The notes: generated by a model not told the origin, from the sequence alone. A stretch of DNA of 64,000 nucleotides from JAJDFU01 sp964641965 (GCA_964641965.1 CAZXLD010000016.1:1-64000); one strand, 5' to 3'; numbered from the stretch's first letter, positions 45,477 through 54,558 are shown. Numbers and translations: made by a program.

Positions 45477-46691
45477 TTAATACCGTTCCAAAATAGCAGC
45501 ATAGCCTTGCCCTACGCCGACACACATCGTCACTAATGCATAGCGTTGATTTTTTTCCTGTAACTGCAGTGCTGCCGTCTGCAATAGTCGGGCCCCGCTC
45601 ATACCCAAGGGATGGCCCAGTGCAATGGCCCCACCATTGGGATTGAGTCGTTCATCATCATCATCCATTCCCAATTCACGTGTACAAGCTAGTACCTGAG
45701 CGGCAAAAGCCTCATTTAACTCAATCAGATCCATATCCTTCAACTTCAGACCTGCACGTTTTAGCACTAATCTGGAGGCATATACGGGCCCAATCCCCAT
45801 AATGCGTGGCTCTACCCCGACTACAGCAGAAGCAACGATCCGAGCCTGTGGCTCTAATTGATGTTCTCCAACTGCTTTACCAGAAGCAATGAGTAACCCA
45901 GCTGCTCCATCGTTCAACCCGGAAGCATTACCTGCTGTAACCGTGCCCCCCTGATCGACAGGTTGGAATGCGGTTCGCAATCTGGACAACACCTCCAAAG
46001 TGGTTCCCGGTTTAATAAACTCATCCTGTTCAAAAACAAGAGGTTCGCCCTTGCGCTGCGGAATGGACACTGGCACGATCTCCTGAGCCAAGCGTCCGGA
46101 AGCCTGAGCAGCTGCAGCTTTCATTTGAGACCAATAGGCAAATTGATCCTGATCCTTCCGGGAAACGGAGAATTGTTGAGCCAGGTTTTCAGCCGTCTGC
46201 CCCATACTTTCCGTTCCGTACCTTTCCTTCATTTTGGGATTGATAAATCGCCATCCAAAGCTGGAATCATGCATTTCTGCATCTCGTCCAAATGGCTTGG
46301 AGACTTTGGAAATCACCCATGGTCCACGCGTCATATGTTCTACACCGCCCGAAATAAAAAGCTCGCCTTCTCCGGCTTTAATGGCCCGGTACGCATGAAT
46401 TGCCGCTGACATACCAGATGCACAAAGCCGATTCACTGTTTCGCCCGGTACCTGCCAGGGCAAGCCCGCCAATAGCAAAGCCATACGCGCCACATTTCGG
46501 TTGTCTTCGCCCGCCTGATTAGCACATCCCAGGATTACATCATCCACCCCTTCTTTAGGCACCTGTGGAAAGCGTTGTAGCAGTTCCCGAATCACATGAG
46601 CTGCAAGGTCATCTGTACGAATAGAGGACAGCGTACCGGTGAATTTTCCAATTGGGCTCCGGACCCCACCAATTATAAAGGCTTCGTTCAT
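45477..46691 (-). CDS. Thiolase (acetyl-CoA acyltransferase, 3-oxoadipyl-CoA thiolase-like)
   Basis: 404 residues from the ATG at 46691 (MNEAFIIGGVRSPIGKF). A longer frame to 46904 would add 71 unusual residues and overlap the divergent lipoprotein start, so it is unlikely. Catalytic Cys in ETVNRLCASGM, His in NGGAIALGHPLGMSGAR and Cys in TMCVGVGQG; VGVEPRIMGIGPVYA is conserved. GCANQAGEDNRNVARMALLL is typical of the PcaF/PaaJ group. It cleaves 3-ketoacyl-CoA with CoA in beta-oxidation or aromatic-acid degradation. Single gene. Confidence 0.94.
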   Translation of the reverse strand: MNEAFIIGGVRSPIGKFTGTLSSIRTDDLAAHVIRELLQRFPQVPKEGVDDVILGCANQAGEDNRNVARMALLLAGLPWQVPGETVNRLCASGMSAAIHAYRAIKAGEGELFISGGVEHMTRGPWVISKVSKPFGRDAEMHDSSFGWRFINPKMKERYGTESMGQTAENLAQQFSVSRKDQDQFAYWSQMKAAAAQASGRLAQEIVPVSIPQRKGEPLVFEQDEFIKPGTTLEVLSRLRTAFQPVDQGGTVTAGNASGLNDGAAGLLIASGKAVGEHQLEPQARIVASAVVGVEPRIMGIGPVYASRLVLKRAGLKLKDMDLIELNEAFAAQVLACTRELGMDDDDERLNPNGGAIALGHPLGMSGARLLQTAALQLQEKNQRYALVTMCVGVGQGYAAILERY

Positions 46692-46816
46692 AAACGTATT
46701 GCGATTGATTGGATTAGCACGTTCGTTGGGCAAAGACAAGCAGCTAACACTTCTGGTCGGGTTGCCTACCGACAATTTTGACCGCAAGGAACCGTTTGAA
46801 TCCGCATGGGTTTTTC

Positions 46817-46824
46817 TACTTTTA
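46817..46824 (+). promoter_or_regulatory. Likely -7 box for the lipoprotein/SCO pair
   Basis: TACTTTTA (one mismatch from TAnnTTTG) with TTTG 18 bases upstream at 46795-46798, about the right spacing for a Bacteroidota promoter, 19 bases before the lipoprotein start. Confidence 0.45.
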
Positions 46825-46842
46825 AATTCTAAAGATAAAGCT

Positions 46843-47313
46843 ATGAAGGCAGCAAGTTTAGTCTCCCCCCTTTTGATTTTGCTAACGTGGGCTTGTGGGC
46901 CCAATGGTGAACGTCAGGCCCTGGTCCAACAAAAAGCCGAACAGGATTCACTCTGGAAAGCACTCATGCAGGTGCATGATGATGTAATGCCAGAAATGAG
47001 TAAGATTAACCAACTAGCCAATCAAATTGAAGAGGTATTAAAAAACGACAATTTGCCTCAAGAGACCCGTTCTGCTCTGGAAAACACCTTGGTCCAACTT
47101 CAATCGGCAGGGGACGATATGTGGACCTGGATGGCCAGCCTAAAAGTGTTGCCTAATCTTCGAAAAGATTCACTAAGCCATGAGGAAATCATGGCCAGCC
47201 TTCGAAAGGACCAGAAATCTATCACCAAGGTTTCCGGTGATATGCAGAACAGCATTGCCAAAGCCCAGGAAATCCTGGACAAATTGGAACAAGCTGTTCC
47301 CGTTAGTGAATGA
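46843..47313 (+). CDS. Helical lipoprotein, hypothetical
   Basis: 156 residues from the ATG at 46843; lipobox LTWAC (Cys18). The mature protein is all helical and highly charged (ALMQVHDDVMPEMSKINQLA; the repeated Glu/Lys/Gln pattern suggests a coiled coil). The family is unknown to me; helical lipoproteins beside SCO genes recur in Bacteroidota, but I cannot name one. The SCO start follows the stop by 17 bases, so they are an operon and may share a copper or redox role. Confidence 0.7.
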   Translation: MKAASLVSPLLILLTWACGPNGERQALVQQKAEQDSLWKALMQVHDDVMPEMSKINQLANQIEEVLKNDNLPQETRSALENTLVQLQSAGDDMWTWMASLKVLPNLRKDSLSHEEIMASLRKDQKSITKVSGDMQNSIAKAQEILDKLEQAVPVSE

Positions 47314-47330
47314 AATAATTGACCGTCTCC

Positions 47331-47957
47331 ATGTATCGACTTGTATCTTTTATTGTATTTCTGGCTTGTATTACCGGTTTTTTCGCTTGCGATCCTACAG
47401 CCAAGGAACCACTGCCCATTTTAGGTCAACAAAAAATTATCAATGGGGATACATTGCCTCACCTGATTCCGGGCTTCACCTTCATGGATCAAGATAGCGC
47501 TGTAATCACCAATGCTTCTTTCCAGGGTAAAGCCTATGTCGCTGATTTTTTCTTCATTTCCTGTCCTACCATCTGCCCGAAAGTAAAACAGCAAATGCTG
47601 CGGATCTACAATCGGTTTGAGCAAGAGGACAAACTGTTGCTCTTATCCCATACCATTGATATCAAGTACGATACGATTCCTCGCCTAAAGCAATATGCCG
47701 AAAATCTTGGCGTCACCTCCAATCGTTGGCATTTTGTAACCGGTTCCAAAGAGGATATTTACAATATTGCTGATGATTACTTCAGCATAGCCATAGAAGA
47801 CCCGGATGTGCCTGGCGGTTTTGACCATAGTGGAAGGTTGATCCTGGTAGATCAAAATAGACAGGTACGGTCTTTTTGCAATGGCACTGATCCCGAAGAT
47901 GTTGAACGATTTATGGAAGACATTGAAACTTTACTGCTGGAGTACCAGGGAAGCTAA
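47331..47957 (+). CDS. SCO1/SenC family copper-binding thioredoxin-fold lipoprotein
   Basis: 208 residues; start chosen at the ATG at 47331 since a TTG at 47319 would only add four residues. Lipobox FFAC (Cys20). Thioredoxin fold with the SCO copper motif FFISCPTICPKVKQ (CxxxC), the loop KEDIYNIADDYFSIA and the conserved His in GGFDHSGRLILVDQ. SCO proteins deliver copper to cytochrome c oxidase or act as thiol oxidoreductases in the periplasm. No oxidase genes are in the window. It overlaps the tail of the convergent hydrolase by 4 bases. Confidence 0.92.
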   Translation: MYRLVSFIVFLACITGFFACDPTAKEPLPILGQQKIINGDTLPHLIPGFTFMDQDSAVITNASFQGKAYVADFFFISCPTICPKVKQQMLRIYNRFEQEDKLLLLSHTIDIKYDTIPRLKQYAENLGVTSNRWHFVTGSKEDIYNIADDYFSIAIEDPDVPGGFDHSGRLILVDQNRQVRSFCNGTDPEDVERFMEDIETLLLEYQGS

Positions 47958-49018
47958 AGATTTTGGCGCATCCAGTCTTCCATGACCTGGAACGCATCTG
48001 CCCGGACGGGAGGTGCCGAAAGGAAGATATCGTGCATAGCATCCGGAATGGAGACCACATCTACCTTAGTACCGAGTTTTGCCGAACGTGCCTTTATATG
48101 ATCTACATTAAGAATAGCATCCATGCGTTGCATAGCCGGTACATACTTGGGACCCGCGGCATATTGGTACGTACTATCCGAGTGCATGACCAAAACGGGA
48201 ATATCTAAATCCATTCCAGCTGCCACCTTTTTCTGAGCTTGATGGATGGCATTGATCCAGCCGGCAAAAACCGGAAACCCTTCCAAAGGCTTCCAATCGG
48301 TGCTGTAGGACCATTCCCCGAAGTGATCCTCATGCAAACTAAAACTATAGGCCGGCTCCCCAGGACCTCGTAACATTTTCTTGGGATTCACACGCCCAAC
48401 AAAGGAAGCTATTGGCAGAAAGGCCTTTCCGGCTGCCGAAACATTAAATTGAAAAAATGGACTATTGAGGATCAACGCATCCAGATTTTCCCTCCCAGGC
48501 CCTGAGGCAGTATATAGGGTGGAGATCAGGCCACCAGTTGAATGCCCCAAAAGAATAATTTGAGCATATCCCTCTTGTTTGATCAGATCAACTGATTTGG
48601 ATATTTCTTCAAAGTAGATGGAAATATCTGTAATGTAATTTGGTGGGGAGTCCGGCCGTAAGGATCGACCGTAACGTCTGAGATCAAGGGCATAGAAATC
48701 AATTTCCCGTTCGTTAAACCAACTTGCCAGATGTGAATGAAAAAAGTAATCCCCAAATCCATGGATATAAAGGACAGCCATTGAAGCGTTCGAATCGGAG
48801 CGAAATTCCATTAAAGTGGCTACGACCTCTTCAACATCATCTTTTTCCAACTCGAGAATGTGGAGCGTGTCCATAAGTTCATTTACCTGCAGGTCGCCCG
48901 GGCTCAGGGCTGCGTCCTCTTTACCAAACACTACAGGACCAGCCGGCCAAAGGGCCCAGGCAAAAAAAGCGATCATTCCAATTGCGAGGAGAATAAGAAT
49001 TACGGTCAGCACGCGCAT
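47954..49018 (-). CDS. Alpha/beta hydrolase (serine aminopeptidase S33/monoglyceride lipase-like)
   Basis: 354 residues, N-terminal membrane helix (VLTVILILLAIGMIAFFAWA) that probably anchors it to the inner membrane. Core hydrolase: VLYIHGFGDYFFHSHLASWF, ALDLRRYGRS, nucleophile Ser in ILLGHSTGGLISTLYTASG, acid Asp in VLVMHSDSTYQYA and catalytic His in DAMHDIFLS. The family contains lipases, monoacylglycerol lipases and esterases; the substrate is unknown. The strand GHSTGG differs from the GHSMG common in monoglyceride lipases. Confidence 0.88.
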   Translation of the reverse strand: MRVLTVILILLAIGMIAFFAWALWPAGPVVFGKEDAALSPGDLQVNELMDTLHILELEKDDVEEVVATLMEFRSDSNASMAVLYIHGFGDYFFHSHLASWFNEREIDFYALDLRRYGRSLRPDSPPNYITDISIYFEEISKSVDLIKQEGYAQIILLGHSTGGLISTLYTASGPGRENLDALILNSPFFQFNVSAAGKAFLPIASFVGRVNPKKMLRGPGEPAYSFSLHEDHFGEWSYSTDWKPLEGFPVFAGWINAIHQAQKKVAAGMDLDIPVLVMHSDSTYQYAAGPKYVPAMQRMDAILNVDHIKARSAKLGTKVDVVSIPDAMHDIFLSAPPVRADAFQVMEDWMRQNL

Positions 49019-49126
49019 GCTTCAATTTTTGACAAAGAAAGTCTTTATTCTTTCTGTACACAAAACTTTATCCGCCGACCGGCTCTTTGCTCTTTATACA
49101 TTCTATGTTGCCAAGCCATATTACTT

Positions 49127-49738
49127 ATGCCAGCCATCTCCAGAGATCAACTCCAAACAATGGATCGCTTAGTCAGAGCCACCTTTTTCAATCTGACATC
49201 CGGCTTTAAAAGTCCTGTTCTAATCGGGACCATTTCCTCCACCCAACAAACAAACCTGGGCCTGTTTAGCTCATTAATACACATTGGAGCAAATCCACCT
49301 TTGTTAGGTTTTATTCTTCGTCCCACTACTGTGCCTAGGCATACCTATGCAAATATCAAGGCTACGGGAATGTATACCCTAAACCATGTCACCCATTCCA
49401 TATTAGACCAGGCACATCAGGCCTCTGCTAAATACGCTTCCGAAGTTTCTGAATTTGATGCTGTAGGTTTAACTCCGATTTTCTCTGCTTCTTGTAAGGC
49501 TCCTTACGTTACTGAAAGCCCACTTCGGATGGGATTGAGGCTGGTAGAAGAACATCCAATTGAAGCTAATGGAACCCGCTTAATCGTGGGTGAGGTCACA
49601 GAGATCTGGATCGAGGAAGATCTGGTTCAACAGGACGGTTGGTTTGACCCTTCCAATTTGGATCTGGTAGCTGTCGCTGGGTTGGAAGGCTATTTCAGAG
49701 TTCAATTTGATAAGCGTTTACCTTACGCCAGGCCTTAA
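49127..49738 (+). CDS. Flavin reductase-like domain protein
   Basis: 203 residues from the ATG at 49127; the frame extends upstream to 48860, but that part overlaps the divergent hydrolase. The pattern is that of the flavin reductase-like / split-barrel FMN-binding family: TSGFKSPVLIGTISSTQQTN, LGLFSSLIHIGANPPLLGFI, HTYANIKATGMYTLNHV and a C-terminal LVAVAGLEGYFRV. It probably binds FMN and may reduce it with NAD(P)H; the role is unknown. Single gene, 88 bases before the Bax-inhibitor gene. Confidence 0.86.
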   Translation: MPAISRDQLQTMDRLVRATFFNLTSGFKSPVLIGTISSTQQTNLGLFSSLIHIGANPPLLGFILRPTTVPRHTYANIKATGMYTLNHVTHSILDQAHQASAKYASEVSEFDAVGLTPIFSASCKAPYVTESPLRMGLRLVEEHPIEANGTRLIVGEVTEIWIEEDLVQQDGWFDPSNLDLVAVAGLEGYFRVQFDKRLPYARP

Positions 49739-49823
49739 CAGGAAGGAAAAATTCGTCGAAAAAGGTAGTATCTTGTTTTAGACTAACTTAAATTTATAAT
49801 TCGAATTTAATTTTTCAATTTAT

Positions 49824-50594
49824 ATGAGTACTAATCGAAAAGGACTGTTTGAGTCCAGAAACCCCGTTTTAAAAGAAAAGGCATTTGCCCAGGCCGGGCA
49901 GGTGGCTTCTTCCTCCAATGCCGGGATTACCCGGGAAGGAGAAACCATGACCGTAGCCGGTGCAGTAAACAAGGCATTCCTGTTGGGTATCCTGCTATTG
50001 GGCGGAGCGGCAGTGGGTTGGATGTTTCCGAACCCAATGTTGATGTGGGGTAGCGCAATTGCCGGCTTCATCGTAGTCTTGATTGCATCGTTCAACATGA
50101 AATTATCACCAATCTTGGCTCCCCTGTATGCTTTCTTGGAAGGGATTTTTGTAGGAAGCATTTCTATGGTATACGCCTCTCTATTTGATGGCATCATCTT
50201 CCACGCAGTGACCTTAACCATGGCAGTATTTTTCATGATGCTGTTTCTGTATAAAACCGGCACGATCAAGGTCACCCAGAAACTGCGTTCGGGCGTAATC
50301 ATGGCCACCGGTGCAGTTGCCCTGGTCTATGTTGTATCCATTGTGCTTGGGTTATTTGGCGTTCAAGTTCCTTTCCTCCACGATGCCAGTCCGATCGGCA
50401 TCCTGATCAGTCTGGTCATCATTGGCATTGCTGCGATGAATCTGTTGCTGGATTTTGACAATTTTGAAATGGGAGAGAAATATGGGGCTCCAGCCTACAT
50501 GGAATGGTTTTCAGCTATGGGCTTGGTCATCACTCTGGTATGGTTGTACCTGGAGATACTTCGCTTATTAGCCATTTTGAACTCGAGTGATTAG
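49824..50594 (+). CDS. Bax inhibitor-1/YccA family membrane protein
   Basis: 256 residues, seven membrane helices. The soluble N-terminal part has SSNAGITREGETMTVAGAVN, then FLLGILLLGGAAVGWMFPNP and the conserved ILAPLYAFLEGIFVGSISMVY and DFDNFEMGEKYGAPAYMEWF of YccA/BI-1. The conserved Asp pair near the C terminus (LDFDNFE) is the pH-sensing latch in bacterial homologues such as BsYetJ, which leak Ca2+. The role in this organism is unknown. It ends at a strong palindromic terminator. Confidence 0.93.
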   Translation: MSTNRKGLFESRNPVLKEKAFAQAGQVASSSNAGITREGETMTVAGAVNKAFLLGILLLGGAAVGWMFPNPMLMWGSAIAGFIVVLIASFNMKLSPILAPLYAFLEGIFVGSISMVYASLFDGIIFHAVTLTMAVFFMMLFLYKTGTIKVTQKLRSGVIMATGAVALVYVVSIVLGLFGVQVPFLHDASPIGILISLVIIGIAAMNLLLDFDNFEMGEKYGAPAYMEWFSAMGLVITLVWLYLEILRLLAILNSSD

Positions 50595-50618
50595 ATTAAC
50601 TTATTGGTAGTAAAACCC

Positions 50619-50653
50619 AAAAAGCCCGATCAAAATTTTGATCGGGCTTTTTG
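50619..50653. terminator. Palindromic terminator after the Bax-inhibitor gene
   Basis: AAAGCCCGATCAAAA against TTTTGATCGGGCTTT, nearly perfect over 30 bases, followed by TTGTATT. It can work in both directions. Confidence 0.9.
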
Positions 50654-50662
50654 TATTAAAAA

Positions 50663-50693
50663 ACAGGGTTGCTGCATCATTGCAGCACCCTGT
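50663..50693. repeat. Second strong hairpin downstream of the terminator
   Basis: ACAGGG t TGCTGCA TCAT TGCAGCA CCCTGT: 13 base pairs with one bulged T. It is not followed by a T run, so it is not a normal terminator. It lies between the BI-1 terminator and the DnaA-box region. Confidence 0.7.
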
Positions 50694-50735
50694 ATAACCC
50701 CAAAAAACCAAATGAAAACAATCTACATATCTTTA

Positions 50736-51001
50736 CTTATCTATTAGATAAGTGTTATCTCTTCGTTAATCACTGGCAATGCTAAAGAAAAAAAATTAAG
50801 ACTTATCCACAAACTTTTTTTCCACATTTCTTTACGAAACCCTTACCGGCTATGCTGTTCCACAGAAGTGTCAGTGGATAATAATACCCCTATCTTTTTA
50901 AGAAGCCCTTTAAAGTTAATTTATTTTTAACAATTGAGCAAAATTAAATCAAATTGATCAGGGGATATTTTTAGTTAAAAAATAAAACAAACCGTACACG
51001 C
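50736..51001. other. Candidate replication origin (DnaA-box cluster with AT-rich flank)
   Basis: Contains the palindrome CTTATCTATTAGATAAG (50736-50752), a perfect DnaA box TTATCCACA (50803-50811), TTTTCCACA with one mismatch 15 bases on (50818-50826), TGTTCCACA (50856-50864, two mismatches) and AGTGGATAA in the opposite direction (50873-50881, one mismatch). They are followed by a 120-base AT-rich run (50882-51001) that could be the unwinding element. It sits just before the radA start. No dnaA gene is in the window, so the assignment is inferred. Confidence 0.5.
50803..50811 (+). promoter_or_regulatory. Perfect DnaA box TTATCCACA
   Basis: Exact match to the high-affinity DnaA box. I noticed no second perfect copy in the other intergenic regions I read. 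Confidence 0.6.
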
Positions 51002-52378
51002 GTGGCTAAGACAAAAAAGGTATTTGTATGTTCCAATTGCGGCAATCGATCTCCTAAATGGGAGGGTAAGTGTTCCGCCTGTGGAGAATGGAATACCTAC
51101 CAAGAACTGCTGGAAGTGAAAGAGACTAAAACGGAGCAACGCCAACGATCGCGCGCCTCCACTCCCAGCCTACCTGCGGTACATCCAGTTCCGCTTTCTG
51201 AGATTCGATCCGGAGAAGTACCTCGCATACCTAGTCAAAATAAAGAACTGGACCGGGTTCTCGGAGGTGGAATCGTCCCCGGGTCAATTGTATTGATCGG
51301 TGGTCAACCCGGCATTGGAAAGTCAACATTGCTGTTGCAGGTAGCCATGCAGCTTGGAAAAACTGTGCTTTATGTCTCTGGTGAGGAAAGTGCTGAGCAG
51401 CTTAAAATGAGAGCCGACCGCTTAGGAGAACCAGATGGCAACTGTCTGGTACTAACGGAGACCAATGTGGAGCGGATTTTGAAAGAATCAAAAGACTTAA
51501 AGCCCGACTTATTGGTAATCGATTCCATACAAACGCTTGCCACTCCATACCTGGATGCTATGCCAGGCAGTATTTCCCAAATTCGGGAGTGTGCCGGGGA
51601 ACTGCAGCGGTTTGCCAAATCCGAACACATATCTACTTTTCTGATCGGACATATCACTAAAGACGGCTCCATTGCCGGGCCCAAAGTGCTTGAGCACATG
51701 GTGGACACTGTACTGCATTTTGAAGGTGACCGAAACTATACCTATCGCATCCTCAGAACCCTCAAAAACCGCTTCGGCTCTACGGATGAAATGGGCATCT
51801 TCGAAATGGAATCCCGAGGCCTTCGCGAAGTGGAAAATCCATCCGAACTACTACTCTCGGCCAGCGAAGAGGAGTTAAGCGGGAGTGCTGTGAGTGCCAC
51901 TATCGAAGGACAACGCCCCATGCTGATCGAAACCCAGGCCCTGGTGAGCTCGGCAGTTTATGGCACCCCTCAGCGGTCAGCTACCGGATTTGACCTGCGC
52001 AGGCTGGGGATGCTACTGGCCGTTTTAGAAAAAAGAGCCGGCTTTGCTTTAGGGCAGGCAGATGTGTTTATGAATATTGCCGGAGGTATTCGGGTCGATG
52101 ATCCTGCTATTGATCTGGCCATCATTTCGGCAGTCCTTTCTTCCATGCAGGATATCGCTATTCCGAAAACCACTTGCTTTGCAGGAGAAGTTGGCCTATC
52201 CGGAGAGATCAGAAGCGTCAACCGGATTGACCTGAGAATCCAGGAAGCGGATCGGCAGGGTTTCAAGCAGTTATGCCTCCCTAAACACAACTTCAAAGGG
52301 CTGGATCGAAAAAAATATCAGATCCAATTGATAGGAATAAGCAAGGTCGGCGAACTTTTTGAACTCCTATTCAGCTAA
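51002..52378 (+). CDS. radA: DNA repair protein RadA (Sms)
   Basis: 458 residues from a GTG start. N-terminal C4 zinc finger (Cys10, 13, 24, 27), RecA-like core with Walker A GGQPGIGKSTLLLQV, Walker B DLLVIDSIQTLAT, the RadA-specific KNRFGSTDEMG, and a C-terminal Lon-protease-like domain (GGIRVDDPAIDLAIISAVLS, LSGEIRSVNRID) without protease activity. It is a branch-migrating helicase that processes recombination intermediates. Right after the origin-like region. The stop lies inside the end of the convergent hemolysin III gene (8-base overlap). Confidence 0.96.
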   Translation: MAKTKKVFVCSNCGNRSPKWEGKCSACGEWNTYQELLEVKETKTEQRQRSRASTPSLPAVHPVPLSEIRSGEVPRIPSQNKELDRVLGGGIVPGSIVLIGGQPGIGKSTLLLQVAMQLGKTVLYVSGEESAEQLKMRADRLGEPDGNCLVLTETNVERILKESKDLKPDLLVIDSIQTLATPYLDAMPGSISQIRECAGELQRFAKSEHISTFLIGHITKDGSIAGPKVLEHMVDTVLHFEGDRNYTYRILRTLKNRFGSTDEMGIFEMESRGLREVENPSELLLSASEEELSGSAVSATIEGQRPMLIETQALVSSAVYGTPQRSATGFDLRRLGMLLAVLEKRAGFALGQADVFMNIAGGIRVDDPAIDLAIISAVLSSMQDIAIPKTTCFAGEVGLSGEIRSVNRIDLRIQEADRQGFKQLCLPKHNFKGLDRKKYQIQLIGISKVGELFELLFS

Positions 52379-53003
52379 GAATAGCCCATATCGCCAGAAA
52401 ATGGCTGGCACTTCCGACCAAAACAAAAAGGTGCCAGATCACGTGACCGAATTTTAGTTTCTCCCAAAGGAAAAAGATGGTTCCCAACGAATAACCAAGA
52501 CCTCCTACAATCAGCCACCAAAGGCTTTCTTCGGACAAACCTTCAAAAATGGGTTTTCCCATAAAAACCACCATCCAGCCCATGAGTAAATAGAAAAAGG
52601 TGGACAACACACTAAATCTACCCGCATAATAAACCTTGAACAAGGTGCCTACCAGTGCAATACCCCACATGATACTGAGGTAAATCTGCTGTTCAGGAGC
52701 TTCGAAAAACAACAGGATAAAAGGGGTATAGGTACCCGCAATCAAGCCGTAAATAGCGATATGGTCCAGCTTTTGAAAAATCGATTTGCGATAGGGGTCC
52801 TTTTGAGCATGATAAAGGGTCGACATCGCATACAATACAATCAGGGAGAGTCCGTAAATAACGACGCCTACTGTGGCATAGGGCTTATCTGAAAGCCACG
52901 ACTCATAGATGAGTACCGGGAGAAAACCTGCCCCAAGAAGAAGCCCAAATCCATGCGTAAGGACATTTAGCAATTCTTCTTTATCCAGTAATAAGTGCTT
53001 CAT
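52371..53003 (-). CDS. Hemolysin III/TrhA family membrane protein
   Basis: 210 residues with seven membrane helices. Family marks: EELLNVLTHGFGLLLGAGFL at the N terminus, the conserved Ser-His in AMSTLYHAQKDPYRKSIFQK LDH and the C-terminal HVIWHLFVLVGSASHF, whose His residues bind zinc in the related PAQR receptors. Homologues such as TrhA affect membrane lipid homeostasis; the haemolytic name is historical. Convergent with radA. Confidence 0.93.
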   Translation of the reverse strand: MKHLLLDKEELLNVLTHGFGLLLGAGFLPVLIYESWLSDKPYATVGVVIYGLSLIVLYAMSTLYHAQKDPYRKSIFQKLDHIAIYGLIAGTYTPFILLFFEAPEQQIYLSIMWGIALVGTLFKVYYAGRFSVLSTFFYLLMGWMVVFMGKPIFEGLSEESLWWLIVGGLGYSLGTIFFLWEKLKFGHVIWHLFVLVGSASHFLAIWAILS

Positions 53004-53382
53004 GAGGCATGTTAGTTAATTCCGAAGAGAAATTCAACAACTAAAAGGCATTGTTTGCCCGATTAATTGTATCAACACGGAAATTTATGGCTGGTTTAGC
53101 AAGGTGCCATATTGTATACTCATTTTGTTAAGGCCCAAAAAGTCCTTAATAAAGTGTTAGGGCAGCCTTTAGGTCAAATGGATTTGGCAATAAAAGGTAA
53201 TGCGCCAGCAGGTAGAATAGGGGGAATCCATGGATGCGAAACTACCATTATTCCTATCTAATTAAATATTTAACTATTTATAATTAAATGTCCGATATCA
53301 TTTTATACATAATTTAACAGCGCTGCACTTGAAACCATCTGTGAAGCACGGTTATTTTCGAACTGAAGATAAACGATCACAG
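53004..53382. other. 379-base intergenic region before the barrel/caspase cluster
   Basis: It contains a hairpin TTAAGG...CCTTAA at about 53128-53144 and an AT-rich stretch at 53255-53330 with TAATTAAAT repeated at 53259 and 53281 (22 bases apart). No TAnnTTTG promoter box found. No gene seen. Confidence 0.5.
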
Positions 53383-54544
53383 ATGTTGAAAATACTTTTA
53401 CCCATTACGCTCATTTCATTCCTGTTCTCTACCCTATCGGGGCAGGAAGCAGATTTAATCTTGAAAACCCGGGATTTCCTTCAGGATGGATCGCAGTTAA
53501 GCATCTTTTTCCAGATTCCAGACGACCGGGAAAACCTTGCCTATAACATTCGCCAGGTTTACATCTATGGAGACCAGGGGCAAATCGAATTGCAAAGTTT
53601 TTCAGGCAACACCAGAAGGCTCTCAGCCGGCCAATCCTATCAGATTACCTGGGATGTGCTTGCCGATGTAGATGCGTTTGACCGTCCTCAATATGCGCAA
53701 CTGTTTCTGGATTATACTTCCGAGACACGCGAACGCCTCGAAAAAAAAAACGAGGGAAGATCACCCGTCTACTCCACCAACCAAAACCGAGCGCCCCAAT
53801 GGTACTCGGAAAGAACGCCTCCAAGGCAACCCTATCCGACTCGGTATAACCGGCCAGTTGTCGTACGTTTTTGGCCTTTACCGGCTGTCTACCGAACTCA
53901 ACCAAGAGCAAGTGCACCTATCCTCCGGAAATGGAGTCGGATTCGGAACCTCTGCTATCCTTGAGGTAAGAGTGCATCCTGAGAAGAACCTGTTTTTGCA
54001 ATTAGAGGGAGGTGCTGTCTCCCGTTCATACCAATATCAGCTAGGCCACAACTTCCTCAATATGGGATCAAATTGTATAAGAGAATTTTATGAGACTTCC
54101 GGATCGATCCGGTTCAATGATTACCGTCTGACCGGACGGATCAAGATTCCAATGGGCTTTCAGTTTGGGGCTTACTATACCTGGCTTAAATCGGCCAACC
54201 GAAGGGGAACACTTCATTACAACGAATTCTGCCAAAGCCAACTGCGCACCGTGGAGGTGCGCGATAATTTCAAATATGACTTAAACAGTGCGGAGCAATT
54301 CCCCACGGATAGCCAGGGTCACACCCCCTTGAACCGAGAATTTGGAATGACCGTAGGCTGGGAAAATCCAACGCATCAAGATTTCCTGTTTGGAATAGGA
54401 GTTGACATGAGCTTAAACCACGTGTTGAATCGGAATTACAGATATGACGAGATCCCTACTGCGATTCCGGTCGATCATCAAACCAATCGTCCACTAAATT
54501 TCAGATTAGCCAATGCTTACATCCGTTTTGGCTATCGCATCTAA
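53383..54544 (+). CDS. Secreted beta-barrel protein, frameshifted at an A10 tract
   Basis: Two overlapping frames join into one protein of about 386 residues if one A of the A10 run at 53741-53750 is removed. The first frame (start 53383) gives a signal peptide (LISFLFSTLSGQ) and a beta-sandwich domain ending TITWDVL-like in QITWDVLADVDAFD, a module seen in Bacteroidota envelope proteins. The second frame continues from KKTREDHPSTPPTK into barrel strands (LSYVFGLYRLSTELNQ, FLQLEGGAVSRSYQYQL) and ends YIRFGYRI. The original first frame stops at 53964. It may be an assembly or sequencing error, a true mutation or programmed slippage. First gene of the caspase operon. Confidence 0.75.
53741..53750 (+). 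other. A10 homopolymer frameshift site
   Basis: Ten A in a row in a coding region. Deleting one base restores the frame across the barrel protein. Poly-A runs of nine or more are known sites of transcriptional slippage and also of sequencing errors. Confidence 0.8.
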
Positions 54545-54558
54545 ATCGGATACCACCT

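Noticed and set aside
46692..46904. 71-residue N-terminal extension of the thiolase
   Set aside because: The conserved thiolase N terminus starts at 46691; the extension overlaps the divergent lipoprotein start.
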